Part shown: one piece after another, positions 5,524-13,349 of the stretch | Layout: every line of letters begins with the position of its first letter | Numbering within the stretch: the first letter of the stretch is position 1 | Assembly (NCBI GenBank): GCA_009927255.1 | Contig: RFNJ01000071.1 | Location: 1 to 14,605 of the forward strand | Length of the DNA: 14,605 bases | Reading direction: 5' to 3' | Source of the DNA: Pseudomonadota bacterium | GTDB taxonomy: Bacteria > Pseudomonadota > Alphaproteobacteria > UBA2136 > UBA6156 | The notes under the pieces: generated by a model | What the model saw: the letters and a program-made list of their open reading frames with translations, nothing else | What the model was told of the DNA's origin: nothing | Database searches by the model: none | Position numbers and translations under genes: made by a program

Positions 5524-6561
5524 ATGCAAAAAATTAAAGCCCTGCTCGAGCATCGTTTATTCGTCTCGGTGGCCCTTACCGAAACCGGTGGTGTGCATAG
5601 CCTGCGTTTCCGCAGCGTTTGGCTGGTGGCAGTGGTGGTGTTTGCGCTTTCCGGCTGGCTGGGGATGATTTTGGCGGGTGACCTTGCTGGTGCCCGCCTC
5701 AAAGCCGCAATTACCGGTGATACCGAAACCAAATACTACATTGATATGATTGCAGAATTACGCGCCCAGCGCGATGCCGAACGCGAGCAAATGCGCACCA
5801 TTGCCCAGCAGTTGGGGGTTTTGCAGGCGCGCCTGGATCGATTCGACGCCCTTGGTAATAAGTTGAAGGCCGAAGGCACGCTGTTAACCGAAGCACCTGA
5901 AAATGATAATAAGGGTGGCCCCGAAATTGCCCTGCCGCGCACTCTGCCAACACTTGAGGATATCCGCCAGCAGGTGGCTGCAACCTCCGATAAAGCCGAT
6001 TTTGCCGAAGCAGCCCTAGAAACCTCGCTGGCCATGGCCATCCGCAGCAGCTTGGGCACCGTTACTGGCGGCGCGATACCCTATTTGTGGCCGCTGATGA
6101 GCGAGCGCGGCCGCCCAACCTCCAGCTTTGGCTGGCGGAGCGACCCCCTGCACGGTGGCCGTGCCTGGCACGCCGGTATGGACTTGGCCGATGCAATTGG
6201 CGCACCCGTAGTGGCAGCAGCCGATGGCGTGGTGGCTTATGCTGGCTGGCGGATGGGCTACGGTAATCTGGTTGAAATTAAACATCAAAACGGCTTTTCC
6301 ACCCGCTATGGCCACTTGCACCGCGCCACGGTGAAGGAAGGCCAACGGGTGAATGCGGGAGATTTGGTAGCTTTGCTGGGCAACAGTGGCCGCAGCACCG
6401 GCCCGCACTTGCACTTTGAAGTGAGAAAAGAAAACAATGCCCTCAACCCCTATCCATTCGTAAAAGATACCCGCGCAGAAGTGATGCAGCAGGCGCGCAG
6501 TGGCCGTGGGCAGGAATTGCTCAGCCAGTGGAAAAACAGCGGCAAAAACGCGCGCCGCTAG
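5524..6561 (+). CDS. M23 family metallopeptidase, membrane-anchored
   Basis: This is probably a cell-wall endopeptidase or an amidase-activating factor acting in the periplasm. The 345-residue product has a short cytoplasmic N terminus, one transmembrane helix (about 31-52), a coiled-coil segment (about 70-115), a low-complexity linker and a C-terminal LytM/M23 domain (about 198-310). The zinc-site motifs are complete: H216xxxD220 in WHAGMDLA, and H295-L-H297 in GPHLHFEV, with YGHLH at 262-266. The domain therefore looks catalytically active, unlike the degenerate EnvC/NlpD type. No Shine-Dalgarno sequence is evident before the ATG at 5524. The gene lies upstream of secA on the same strand, as M23 genes do in some proteobacteria, but a hairpin separates the two. 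The cross-links it cuts cannot be told from sequence. Confidence 0.92.
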   Translation: MQKIKALLEHRLFVSVALTETGGVHSLRFRSVWLVAVVVFALSGWLGMILAGDLAGARLKAAITGDTETKYYIDMIAELRAQRDAEREQMRTIAQQLGVLQARLDRFDALGNKLKAEGTLLTEAPENDNKGGPEIALPRTLPTLEDIRQQVAATSDKADFAEAALETSLAMAIRSSLGTVTGGAIPYLWPLMSERGRPTSSFGWRSDPLHGGRAWHAGMDLADAIGAPVVAAADGVVAYAGWRMGYGNLVEIKHQNGFSTRYGHLHRATVKEGQRVNAGDLVALLGNSGRSTGPHLHFEVRKENNALNPYPFVKDTRAEVMQQARSGRGQELLSQWKNSGKNARR

Positions 6562-6602
6562 AGCTTCAGTTAAGCCATTATTAAGCACAAGTGTCTAAAA
6601 GC

Positions 6603-6622
6603 GCTGCCGTAGGCAGCATTTT
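6603..6622 (+). terminator. Hairpin between the M23 gene and secA
   Basis: GCTGCC (6603-6608) pairs with GGCAGC (6612-6617) across a three-base loop and is followed by ATTTT. It is a modest intrinsic terminator for the M23 gene, or an attenuator in the secA leader. The stem is only 6 bp and the T-run short. Confidence 0.5.
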
Positions 6623-6661
6623 CCCTTGGCCCGCTGGCTTTTTTTGGCTAAGGTGCGGCCC

Positions 6662-9409
6662 ATGCTCAACATCTTTAAAAACACCGCTACGCTGCTGTTT
6701 GGCTCGCCATCCAGCCGATTTTTGAAAAAACACCAGCACTTTGTGCCACTTATTAATGCGCAAGAAGCAGCGATGCAGGAGAAATCTGATGCGCAGCTGC
6801 TGGCCCTTACTGGCAATTTCCGCCAGCGCTTGGCCAATGGCGAAACGCTGGATGCGCTGATTCCCGAAGCTTTTGCCGCTGTGCGCGAAGCCGCCCGCCG
6901 CGCCCTTGGCCTGCGCGCGTTTGACGTTCAGCTGTTGGGCGGCCTCGCCCTCCATCGCGGCAACATTGCCGAAATGAAAACCGGCGAAGGCAAAACGCTG
7001 GTGGCCACCTTTGCAGCCTACCTGAACGCACTGGGCGGCCAAGGCGTGCACGTGGTCACGGTGAACGACTATTTGGCCAAGCGCGACGCCGCCTGGATGG
7101 GCCAAGTCTACGCCAAACTGGGCCTCACCACCGCCGCGATTTTCCATGGACAAGACGGCACCGAGCGCAAAAATGCTTATTTAGCTGATGTGACTTACGC
7201 CACCAACAACGAACTCGGCTTTGATTATCTGCGCGACCACATGGTGCTCAGCCCCCAGCAACTGGTGCAACGCCCGCTGAATTTTGCGATTGTGGACGAG
7301 GTGGATAGTATTTTGATTGATGAAGCGCGCACGCCGCTGATTATTAGCGGCCCATCGGACGACAAAACCGAGCTTTACCAAAGCATTAATGCGCTGGTGC
7401 CAAGCTTGGTGGAGAACGATGATTATGACATTGATGCCAAACAACGCACCACCCACCTGACCGAAGCGGGCACTGACAAAGCCGAGGCATTCCTGAAGCA
7501 GCAGGGCCTGCTGCCGAATGATGGCAACCTTTATGATGTGCATAACATTGCGCTGGTGCACCACGTCAACCAAGCCCTGCGCGCCCACGTGCTATTCAAA
7601 AAGGATGTGGAGTATATTGTGAAGGGCGGCGCCAACGGAGGTGAGGTTGTGCTGATTGATGAATTTACGGGGCGGATGATGCCGGGGCGGAGACTCTCCG
7701 AAGGCCTCCACCAAGCGATTGAAGCCAAAGAAGGCGTAGAAATTAAGCAAGAAAACCAAACGCTTGCCAGCATTACTTTCCAAAACTACTTCCGCCTTTA
7801 TCCCAAACTGGCGGGGATGACCGGTACGGCTGAAACTGAAGCTGAGGAATTTGAGGATATTTATAATTTGCCGGTGATTGTGATTCCTACCAACCTGCCG
7901 GTGGCGCGGAAGGATGCGGCGGACATTATTTATCCCGCCCGTACTGGCAAATTGCGCGCGATTGCTGCCGACATCGCCGATTGCCACAAGCGCGGCCAGC
8001 CCGTGCTGGTTGGCACCGTCACCATTGAGCGCTCGGAGGAGCTTTCTGAACTGCTGAAAAAGCAAGGCATTCCCCACCAAGTGCTGAATGCCCGCTACCA
8101 TGAGCAAGAGGCGCAAATCATCGCCCAAGCAGGCCGCAAAGGCGCTGTCACCATCGCCACCAACATGGCCGGCCGCGGCACCGATATTAAACTGGGCGGT
8201 AACCTTGAATTGCTGCTGGCCGAAGCCACCAGCCCCGCCGACGCCGAGCGCATCCGCGCCCAGCACGCGCTGGAGCACCAGCAAGTGATGCAAGCAGGCG
8301 GCCTTAAAGTGATTGGCACCGAGCGCCACGAAAGCCGCCGGATTGATAACCAATTGCGCGGCCGCAGTGGCCGCCAAGGCGATACCGGCGCCAGCGTATT
8401 TTATCTTTCGATGCAAGACGACCTGCTCAAGCGCTTCGTGCCGAATATCGATGCCCTGATGCAGCGCCTGAATGTGCCGGAAGACGAAGCCGTGCAAATG
8501 GGTCTGGTCAGCAAAAGCATCGAAAACGCCCAAAATAAAATCGAAGCCCTGAACTTCGACCTCCGCAAAAATATCCTCAAATACGATGAAGTGCTCAACG
8601 ACCAACGCAAGGTGATTTACGACCAGCGCACTGAGATTTTGAACAGCGCTAGCCTGAGCGATGTGATGGAAGCCTACCGCCACGACGTGCTGGAAAGCCT
8701 GCTGCTGCAAGCCTTCCCACCTGAAAGCATGCCCGAGCAATGGCAGCCTGAGTTGCTGAAAAACGGCTTGCAACAGTGCTTTAACCTCACGCTGCCAATT
8801 GATGAATGGCTGCAACAAACCGATGTCAGCATCGATGGCATCCGCGAAAAATGCCAACAAGCCATCACCGCCGCATGGCAGCAAACCGCTGGCCAATTCC
8901 CGCCTGAAGCCTTGGTAAGTATCGAACGTTCGGTGTTGCTGCAAACGCTGGATAAACAGTGGCGCCAGCACTTGCAGGCGCTGGATTTCCTCCGCCGTGG
9001 CATTGGTCTGCGTGGCTATGCGCAAAAAGACCCGCTGAATGAATATGCCCGCGAAAGCTACCATTTGTTTGAAGATCTGCTGGCGCAAACCAAGCGGGAT
9101 ACGGTGAGCATGCTGAGCCGCGTGCGCCTGGTGGCTGATGAAGCGCCTGCCGTGCCGCCAGCTGCTCAGCTGACCGCCCAGCAGAAATCGGCTGCCGGAG
9201 TTAGCCCTGCCGACTTTGGCATTACCAACTGGGATGAGCTAAACCCGCTGGATAGCCGTATCCCCCGCCTCGCGCCTTGCCCATGTGGGAGTGGAAAATC
9301 TTTTAAAAACTGCCACGGTCGCCAGACCGCAGGTCTGGCGACCCACCGAAGCTCACCGGCGAAGCCGGGGAGCGTAGGTGGGGTTAGTAAAATTAAAAAA
9401 GCCTCCTAA
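6662..9409 (+). CDS. secA: Preprotein translocase subunit SecA
   Basis: SecA is the ATPase motor that drives unfolded preproteins through SecYEG. The 915-residue product starts with MLNIFKN, aligning with the normal family N terminus; TAAGG eight bases upstream supports the ATG at 6662. Landmarks are Walker A MKTGEGKT (105-112), VNDYLAKRDA, the DEVD box in FAIVDEVDSILIDEARTPL, GTDIKLGGNLE, and the arginine-finger region ESRRIDNQLRGRSGRQGD. The C-terminal zinc-binding SEC-C motif is intact, CPCGSGKSFKNCHG (873-886), the SecB/ribosome contact. Usually SecA ends within a few residues of this motif; here about 29 more residues follow, encoded mostly by a palindromic element (9317-9382). The stop is directly followed by the ATG of the GIY-YIG gene. 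Confidence 0.98.
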   Translation: MLNIFKNTATLLFGSPSSRFLKKHQHFVPLINAQEAAMQEKSDAQLLALTGNFRQRLANGETLDALIPEAFAAVREAARRALGLRAFDVQLLGGLALHRGNIAEMKTGEGKTLVATFAAYLNALGGQGVHVVTVNDYLAKRDAAWMGQVYAKLGLTTAAIFHGQDGTERKNAYLADVTYATNNELGFDYLRDHMVLSPQQLVQRPLNFAIVDEVDSILIDEARTPLIISGPSDDKTELYQSINALVPSLVENDDYDIDAKQRTTHLTEAGTDKAEAFLKQQGLLPNDGNLYDVHNIALVHHVNQALRAHVLFKKDVEYIVKGGANGGEVVLIDEFTGRMMPGRRLSEGLHQAIEAKEGVEIKQENQTLASITFQNYFRLYPKLAGMTGTAETEAEEFEDIYNLPVIVIPTNLPVARKDAADIIYPARTGKLRAIAADIADCHKRGQPVLVGTVTIERSEELSELLKKQGIPHQVLNARYHEQEAQIIAQAGRKGAVTIATNMAGRGTDIKLGGNLELLLAEATSPADAERIRAQHALEHQQVMQAGGLKVIGTERHESRRIDNQLRGRSGRQGDTGASVFYLSMQDDLLKRFVPNIDALMQRLNVPEDEAVQMGLVSKSIENAQNKIEALNFDLRKNILKYDEVLNDQRKVIYDQRTEILNSASLSDVMEAYRHDVLESLLLQAFPPESMPEQWQPELLKNGLQQCFNLTLPIDEWLQQTDVSIDGIREKCQQAITAAWQQTAGQFPPEALVSIERSVLLQTLDKQWRQHLQALDFLRRGIGLRGYAQKDPLNEYARESYHLFEDLLAQTKRDTVSMLSRVRLVADEAPAVPPAAQLTAQQKSAAGVSPADFGITNWDELNPLDSRIPRLAPCPCGSGKSFKNCHGRQTAGLATHRSSPAKPGSVGGVSKIKKAS
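9317..9382 (+). repeat. In-frame double-hairpin palindromic element in the secA tail
   Basis: Two adjacent hairpins span 66 bases. The first is a perfect 12-bp stem, GGTCGCCAGACC (9317-9328) with GGTCTGGCGACC (9332-9343), loop GCA. The second pairs CCCACC with GGTGGG (9342-9347/9377-9382) and GCTCACCGGC with GCCGGGGAGC (9351-9360/9364-9373, one mismatch), loop GAA. The element begins on a codon boundary and is exactly 22 codons, so it extends the SecA tail without breaking the frame. The pattern resembles protein-coding palindromic elements described in Rickettsia. Whether it is repeated elsewhere in the genome cannot be seen here. Confidence 0.75.
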
Positions 9410-9682
9410 ATGTTCCCAAAACCCTACTACGTCTATTTCTTGATATCTCTCCAAACAACAGGGCGTAACTATATTGGTGTCACACAACAAAATCCTGCTG
9501 AAAGGTTGGAAAATCATAACAGCAAGTGCAACGCCAGCACCCGTGAACACGCACCGTGGAAGTTATTAACCTATATGGTCTTTCCAACCTCCGAAGCCGC
9601 GTATCAATTTGAAAAATATCTCCACACCGGTTCAGGCCGCGCGTGGGCTAACAAGCATATTTTTAAGCAAATACAAAACTAA
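9410..9682 (+). CDS. Small GIY-YIG domain protein
   Basis: The 90-residue product is a minimal GIY-YIG nuclease domain of the YhbQ/UPF0213-like group. It has YYVYFL (the GIY strand), NYIGVTQ (the YIG strand), ERLENHN with the conserved Arg and His, FEKYL with the metal-binding Glu, and the family's GSGRAWANKH ending. The biological role of these stand-alone proteins is poorly defined; a DNA-nicking or repair activity is inferred from the fold. The ATG directly follows the secA stop and no Shine-Dalgarno sequence is seen, so translation probably depends on coupling. The gene is visibly more A+T-rich than secA and gltX on either side, which suggests acquisition. It separates the palindromic secA tail from gltX. 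Confidence 0.88.
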   Translation: MFPKPYYVYFLISLQTTGRNYIGVTQQNPAERLENHNSKCNASTREHAPWKLLTYMVFPTSEAAYQFEKYLHTGSGRAWANKHIFKQIQN

Positions 9683-9698
9683 GCATAAGGATATTGCC

Positions 9699-11177
9699 AT
9701 GCCCGTCCGCGTCCGCCTTGCCCCCAGCCCCACCGGAGACCCGCACATTGGCCTTGCCTATACTGGCTTGGTGAATGAAGCGCTCATTGCCCAAGGTGGC
9801 GGCGGCCAACTGGTGCTGCGGATTGAAGACACCGACCAAACGCGCAGCACGCGGGCATCGGAAGAAAATATCTACAGCAGCCTGCGTTGGCTGGGCTTTC
9901 AGTGGCACGAAGGGCCGGATGTGGGCGGCCCGCACGGGCCATACCGGCAAACTGAACGGCGCGAAATTTATCATAAATATGCTGCGCAATTGGTTGAGAA
10001 AGGCCATGCCTTTACCTGTTTTTGCACCCCGCAGCGGCTGGAAACCATGCGCACGCTGCAACGCAAAACCGGCAAGAAGCCGATGTATGATGGCCATTGC
10101 CTGAACCTAAAGGCCGAAGATATTGCTGCGCGCAAAGCGGCGGGTGAACCGCATGTGCTGCGGATGAAAATCCCCACCAGCGGTATGTGCACCTTCACCG
10201 ATGGTATTTACGGCGAAGTCAGCATTCCGTGGGCCGATGTGGACATGCAGGTGATTATGAAGGCCGATGGCCTGCCCACCTACCACTTGGCGGTGGTGGT
10301 GGATGACCACCTGATGGGCATCACCCACATTGTGCGCGGCGAAGAATGGCTGCCCAGCACGCCCAAACATCTCAAACTCTATGAATATTTCGGCTGGCAA
10401 ATGCCCCCCATCATGCACCTGCCGGTGCTGCGCAACCTAGATAGAACCAAGCTTTCCAAGCGCAAAAACCATACCTCCATCCGCTGGTTTCAGGGGCAGG
10501 GCTATTTGCCGCAAGCCATCATCAACTTCCTTGGCCAGTCCTTCGTGCGCACGGCGGAAGGCGAAGAGGAAATTATGACGCGCGAAAATTTCCATCAACG
10601 CTTCACGCCCGATGTCGTCAGCAAAGCTGGCGCGGTGTTTGATCTTGGCAAGCTCGAGTGGTTTAACGGCCGTTGGCTGCGCGAAAAGCTGAGCGAAGAT
10701 GATTACTTGGCCCATGTGCAGCGCTGGGCAGCCGAGCGCAATCGTCTTAAACAAGGCCTGCTACTGGCCCGCAGCCGCATTACTAAATTCTCCGACCTCC
10801 CGCAGTGGGTTGGCCCGCTGTTCAGCGGCAGTTTGGCGCTAACGGCTGCCGACTTTGCCCACCTGAAAACCACACCGGCACAAACCGCTAGCATTCTGCA
10901 AGCGGCGCTGCACGTGGTGGAAAAACAGCAAGCTTTTACCGCCGCCACGCTGTGGGATGATTTGAAAGCGCTGGAAACCACGTTAGGAATCAAAGCGCGC
11001 CTCATCACTGCGCCACTGTTTGTGGCGATTGGTGGCAAAGCGCAGGGCCTGCCACTCACCGAAAGCATGGAATTGCTGGGTAGCGCGCTGTGCCGCGATA
11101 GATTGAAGCAAGCCCTCGCGCTGTTCAGCACGCCCGAAGAGCCAACCGAAACCGCGACGCCCGATGCCGAAGAATAG
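9699..11177 (+). CDS. gltX: Glutamate--tRNA ligase
   Basis: This class I synthetase charges tRNA-Glu with glutamate in the cytoplasm. The 492-residue product opens with VRVRLAPSPTGDPHIGLAYTG, where HIGL (16-19) stands for the HIGH signature. RIEDTDQTR, GPDVGGPHGPYRQTER and YHLAVVVDDHLMGITHIVRGEEW follow, then the KMSKS-type loop KLSKR (251-255). The helical anticodon-binding region fills the C-terminal third. The pattern resembles the DPHxG subtype seen in Thermus. Open sequence continues upstream to 9609 inside the GIY-YIG gene, but ATAAGG eight bases before the ATG at 9699 and the family N terminus fix the start. The 3' end overlaps the phosphatase gene by 14 bases. Whether it also charges tRNA-Gln cannot be judged. 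Confidence 0.97.
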   Translation: MPVRVRLAPSPTGDPHIGLAYTGLVNEALIAQGGGGQLVLRIEDTDQTRSTRASEENIYSSLRWLGFQWHEGPDVGGPHGPYRQTERREIYHKYAAQLVEKGHAFTCFCTPQRLETMRTLQRKTGKKPMYDGHCLNLKAEDIAARKAAGEPHVLRMKIPTSGMCTFTDGIYGEVSIPWADVDMQVIMKADGLPTYHLAVVVDDHLMGITHIVRGEEWLPSTPKHLKLYEYFGWQMPPIMHLPVLRNLDRTKLSKRKNHTSIRWFQGQGYLPQAIINFLGQSFVRTAEGEEEIMTRENFHQRFTPDVVSKAGAVFDLGKLEWFNGRWLREKLSEDDYLAHVQRWAAERNRLKQGLLLARSRITKFSDLPQWVGPLFSGSLALTAADFAHLKTTPAQTASILQAALHVVEKQQAFTAATLWDDLKALETTLGIKARLITAPLFVAIGGKAQGLPLTESMELLGSALCRDRLKQALALFSTPEEPTETATPDAEE

Positions 11178-11754
11178 CGCCATCCGCAGCTTCTATTTCC
11201 TCCGCCACGGTGAAACCGATTGGAACGTGGAAGGCCGCAGCCAAGGCCAACTGCCCGGCATTGCACTGAATGAATTGGGCCGCCAGCAAGCCGAAAATGC
11301 CGCTAAAATCCTGCACAACATTGCCTTCACGCACATCGTCAGCAGCCCGCTGCAACGTGCGATGGAAACCACCCATATCATCAACACCCGTAACCTACCC
11401 GTCACCACCCACGCCGGTTTTATGGAGCGCAACAGCGGTAGCTGGCAAGGCAAAATCAAGGCGGAAATCTACGCCATGCACGGTCGCACCCCACCCGCAG
11501 GCCCGCTGCATGGGCCGTATGATATTCCACTCCCCGAAGACGCCGAAACCTACCCGCAAATGGATGCCCGCGTTGAACAAGCGCTGCACGAAACGTTTGC
11601 CAATGTGGCTGGCACGTTTCTCATCGTCGCCCATGGCGGCGTGTTTTTCTCGCTCAACAAAATCCTCCGCGGCCAAACCATGCAATCCAAAAACGCGGTG
11701 CCCTACCACTTTCACCACACCGCTGGCGGCTGGCAATTGAACGAGATAGTTTAA
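11164..11754 (+). CDS. Histidine phosphatase family protein (phosphoglycerate mutase-like)
   Basis: The 196-residue product belongs to the histidine phosphatase superfamily, which removes phosphate through a phospho-histidine intermediate. Visible motifs are FLRHGETDWN with catalytic His15, VSSPLQRAMETT, the acid-bearing MERNSGSWQGK, and LIVAHGGVFF with the second histidine at 157. Candidate activities in this group include phosphoglycerate mutase, phosphoserine phosphatase and alpha-ribazole phosphatase; the substrate cannot be told. The gene starts within the last 14 bases of gltX and ends 4 bases before cysS, so it is transcribed and probably translated with the two aminoacyl-tRNA synthetases. 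No Shine-Dalgarno sequence is visible, in keeping with coupling. Confidence 0.9.
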   Translation: MPKNSAIRSFYFLRHGETDWNVEGRSQGQLPGIALNELGRQQAENAAKILHNIAFTHIVSSPLQRAMETTHIINTRNLPVTTHAGFMERNSGSWQGKIKAEIYAMHGRTPPAGPLHGPYDIPLPEDAETYPQMDARVEQALHETFANVAGTFLIVAHGGVFFSLNKILRGQTMQSKNAVPYHFHHTAGGWQLNEIV

Positions 11755-11758
11755 GCCC

Positions 11759-12955
11759 ATGGCGCTGCACCTCACCAACACACTCACTCGCAAAAAAGAG
11801 CTTTTTACCCCGCAAAACGCGCAAAACGTTACGTTCTACACTTGCGGAATTACACCGTATGATTATGCCCACATTGGCAATTTGCGGGTGATGGTGGTGT
11901 TTGATGTGTTGTTCCGCTTGCTGCGCCAAACCTATGGTGAGAGCCACGTTACCTATATTCGCAACTTTACCGACATTGATGATAAAATCATTCAGCGTGC
12001 CCACGAAATGAATCAGCCGCCGACTGATGTTGCCGAGAAATATATTAAAGTTTTCCACCAAAATATGCAGGCGATGAACTGCCTAGACCCCACCCACGAA
12101 CCGCGCGTCAGCACCAGCATGCAGGAAATTGTGGAGATGGTGGATGCGCTGGTTGCCAGCGGCTATGCCTATGTGGCCGCCAGCGGCGACGTGATATATC
12201 GCACCAACCGCTTCCCCACCTTTGGCCAATTGGTGAACCGCAAGCTGGCCGAGCAGCAAAGCGGCGCGCGGGTAGAGGTGGATAGCGAGAAAGAATCGGC
12301 GCACGATTTTGTGCTGTGGAAGGCCAATGCAAAATCGGCCACCAAAATGGAGCAAGCGTTTATTCCTGCCAAGTATGGCGCGAAACATTTCTCTGCCGCA
12401 GGCCGCCCTGGTTGGCACATTGAGTGCTCTGCGATGAGCAAGCAACTGGCTGGCGCAACGCTGGATATTCATGCGGGTGGCGAAGATTTGCAGTTCCCCC
12501 ACCACAGCTGCGAAATTGCGCAAAGCGAGGCCCTAAGCCACAAACCGCTGGCCAACTATTGGCTGCACAACAGCTTTATTACGGTGGGCGGGCAAAAAAT
12601 GTCCAAGTCGCTCGGCAACTTCACCACCATTCCGCAAGCGCTGGAGCAATTTCCGCCGATGGCCCTGCGCTACTGGCTGCTACAAACCCACTACCGCAAG
12701 CCGGTGGATTTCTCCCCCGATGCAGTAAAAGCCGCCGCCAAACCCGCCGCCCGCCTGCAAAAAGCGATTGCTGCTGCCCAAGCGATGGCAACAGCAAAAG
12801 GTACGCCAACCGAAGCATTTATTGCGGCACTGAACGACGATCTCAACACCAGCAAAGCGCTGGCTGAACTGAATAAAGCGGCCGCCGAGCTTAGCGCAGA
12901 ATCGGCAGCAGAGTTCCTCGCAATGGCCGATGTTCTCGGCATCAACGCCACCTAA
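11759..12955 (+). CDS. cysS: Cysteine--tRNA ligase, lacking the C-terminal domain
   Basis: This class I synthetase charges tRNA-Cys. The 398-residue product contains FYTCGITPYDYAHIGN (Cys29 as zinc ligand, HIGN at 38-41), NFTDIDDKII, GWHIECSAM and HAGGEDLQFPHH (further zinc ligands), and KMSKS (280-284). A helical DALR-like region follows and ends at MADVLGINAT. Most bacterial CysRS proteins have about 455-465 residues; the final 60 or so residues, an alpha/beta domain that contacts the anticodon in the E. coli enzyme, are missing. The stop is followed after one base by the sufE ATG, so no detached fragment can lie downstream. The catalytic core looks intact and functional. Confidence 0.96.
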   Translation: MALHLTNTLTRKKELFTPQNAQNVTFYTCGITPYDYAHIGNLRVMVVFDVLFRLLRQTYGESHVTYIRNFTDIDDKIIQRAHEMNQPPTDVAEKYIKVFHQNMQAMNCLDPTHEPRVSTSMQEIVEMVDALVASGYAYVAASGDVIYRTNRFPTFGQLVNRKLAEQQSGARVEVDSEKESAHDFVLWKANAKSATKMEQAFIPAKYGAKHFSAAGRPGWHIECSAMSKQLAGATLDIHAGGEDLQFPHHSCEIAQSEALSHKPLANYWLHNSFITVGGQKMSKSLGNFTTIPQALEQFPPMALRYWLLQTHYRKPVDFSPDAVKAAAKPAARLQKAIAAAQAMATAKGTPTEAFIAALNDDLNTSKALAELNKAAAELSAESAAEFLAMADVLGINAT

Positions 12956-12956
12956 C

Positions 12957-13349
12957 ATGCAACTCCCCGAAGTCCTCGAAACCCTCCACCTGCTGCCTAA
13001 TTGGGAGGAGCGCTACACATTTTTGATAGAGCTTGCGCGTCAGCTTCCGCCCATGCCCGCTGCCGATAAAACTGCGCAGAATTTGGTGAAAGGCTGCACC
13101 AGCCAAGTGTGGCTTACGCACAGTTGGCAAGGCGAAAAGCTTCATCTTCATCTCGATTCCGATGCCCTGATTGTGAAGGGGCTGCTTGCGGTTATCTACC
13201 TTGCTTACCAAGGTAAAACCAAAGCTGAAGTGCAAACCACCAACCTCACTACTCTATTAAATAACACCCAACTTCTCCAACACCTCTCCCCCAACCGCCG
13301 CAACGGCCTCACCAGCGTCAACGCGCATATTCAGGCATTAGCGGCCTAA
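12957..13349 (+). CDS. sufE: SufE-type cysteine desulfuration protein
   Basis: SufE accepts persulfide sulfur from a SufS-type cysteine desulfurase and passes it to the iron-sulfur cluster scaffold in the cytoplasm. The 130-residue product carries the family signature LVKGCTSQVWL with acceptor Cys47, preceded by NWEERYTFLIELARQLPPMP, and has the normal length and fold order. In-frame sequence extends upstream into cysS (an ATG at 12930), but the start at 12957, one base after the cysS stop, matches family N termini. The partner desulfurase is not in the window. Placement directly after cysS links cysteine use in translation with cysteine sulfur mobilisation, but this may be only positional. 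The stop overlaps that of the converging dprA. Confidence 0.93.
   Translation: MQLPEVLETLHLLPNWEERYTFLIELARQLPPMPAADKTAQNLVKGCTSQVWLTHSWQGEKLHLHLDSDALIVKGLLAVIYLAYQGKTKAEVQTTNLTTLLNNTQLLQHLSPNRRNGLTSVNAHIQALAA

Noticed and set aside
5313..5732. Upstream extension of the parvulin frame, and overlap with the M23 gene
   Set aside because: A ribosome binding site and lipoprotein signal fix the start at 5312; the added residues have no signal or domain and would run antisense into the M23 gene.
7592..9088. 498-codon open frame on the minus strand opposite secA
   Set aside because: It lies wholly inside secA, and its composition is a shadow of secA codon use; no motif was recognised.
12424..12955. 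Possible frameshift hiding the missing CysRS C-terminal domain
   Set aside because: The frame at 12424-12867 is inside the coding region of the helical domain and shows no CysRS C-terminal motif; downstream sequence is sufE from base 12957.
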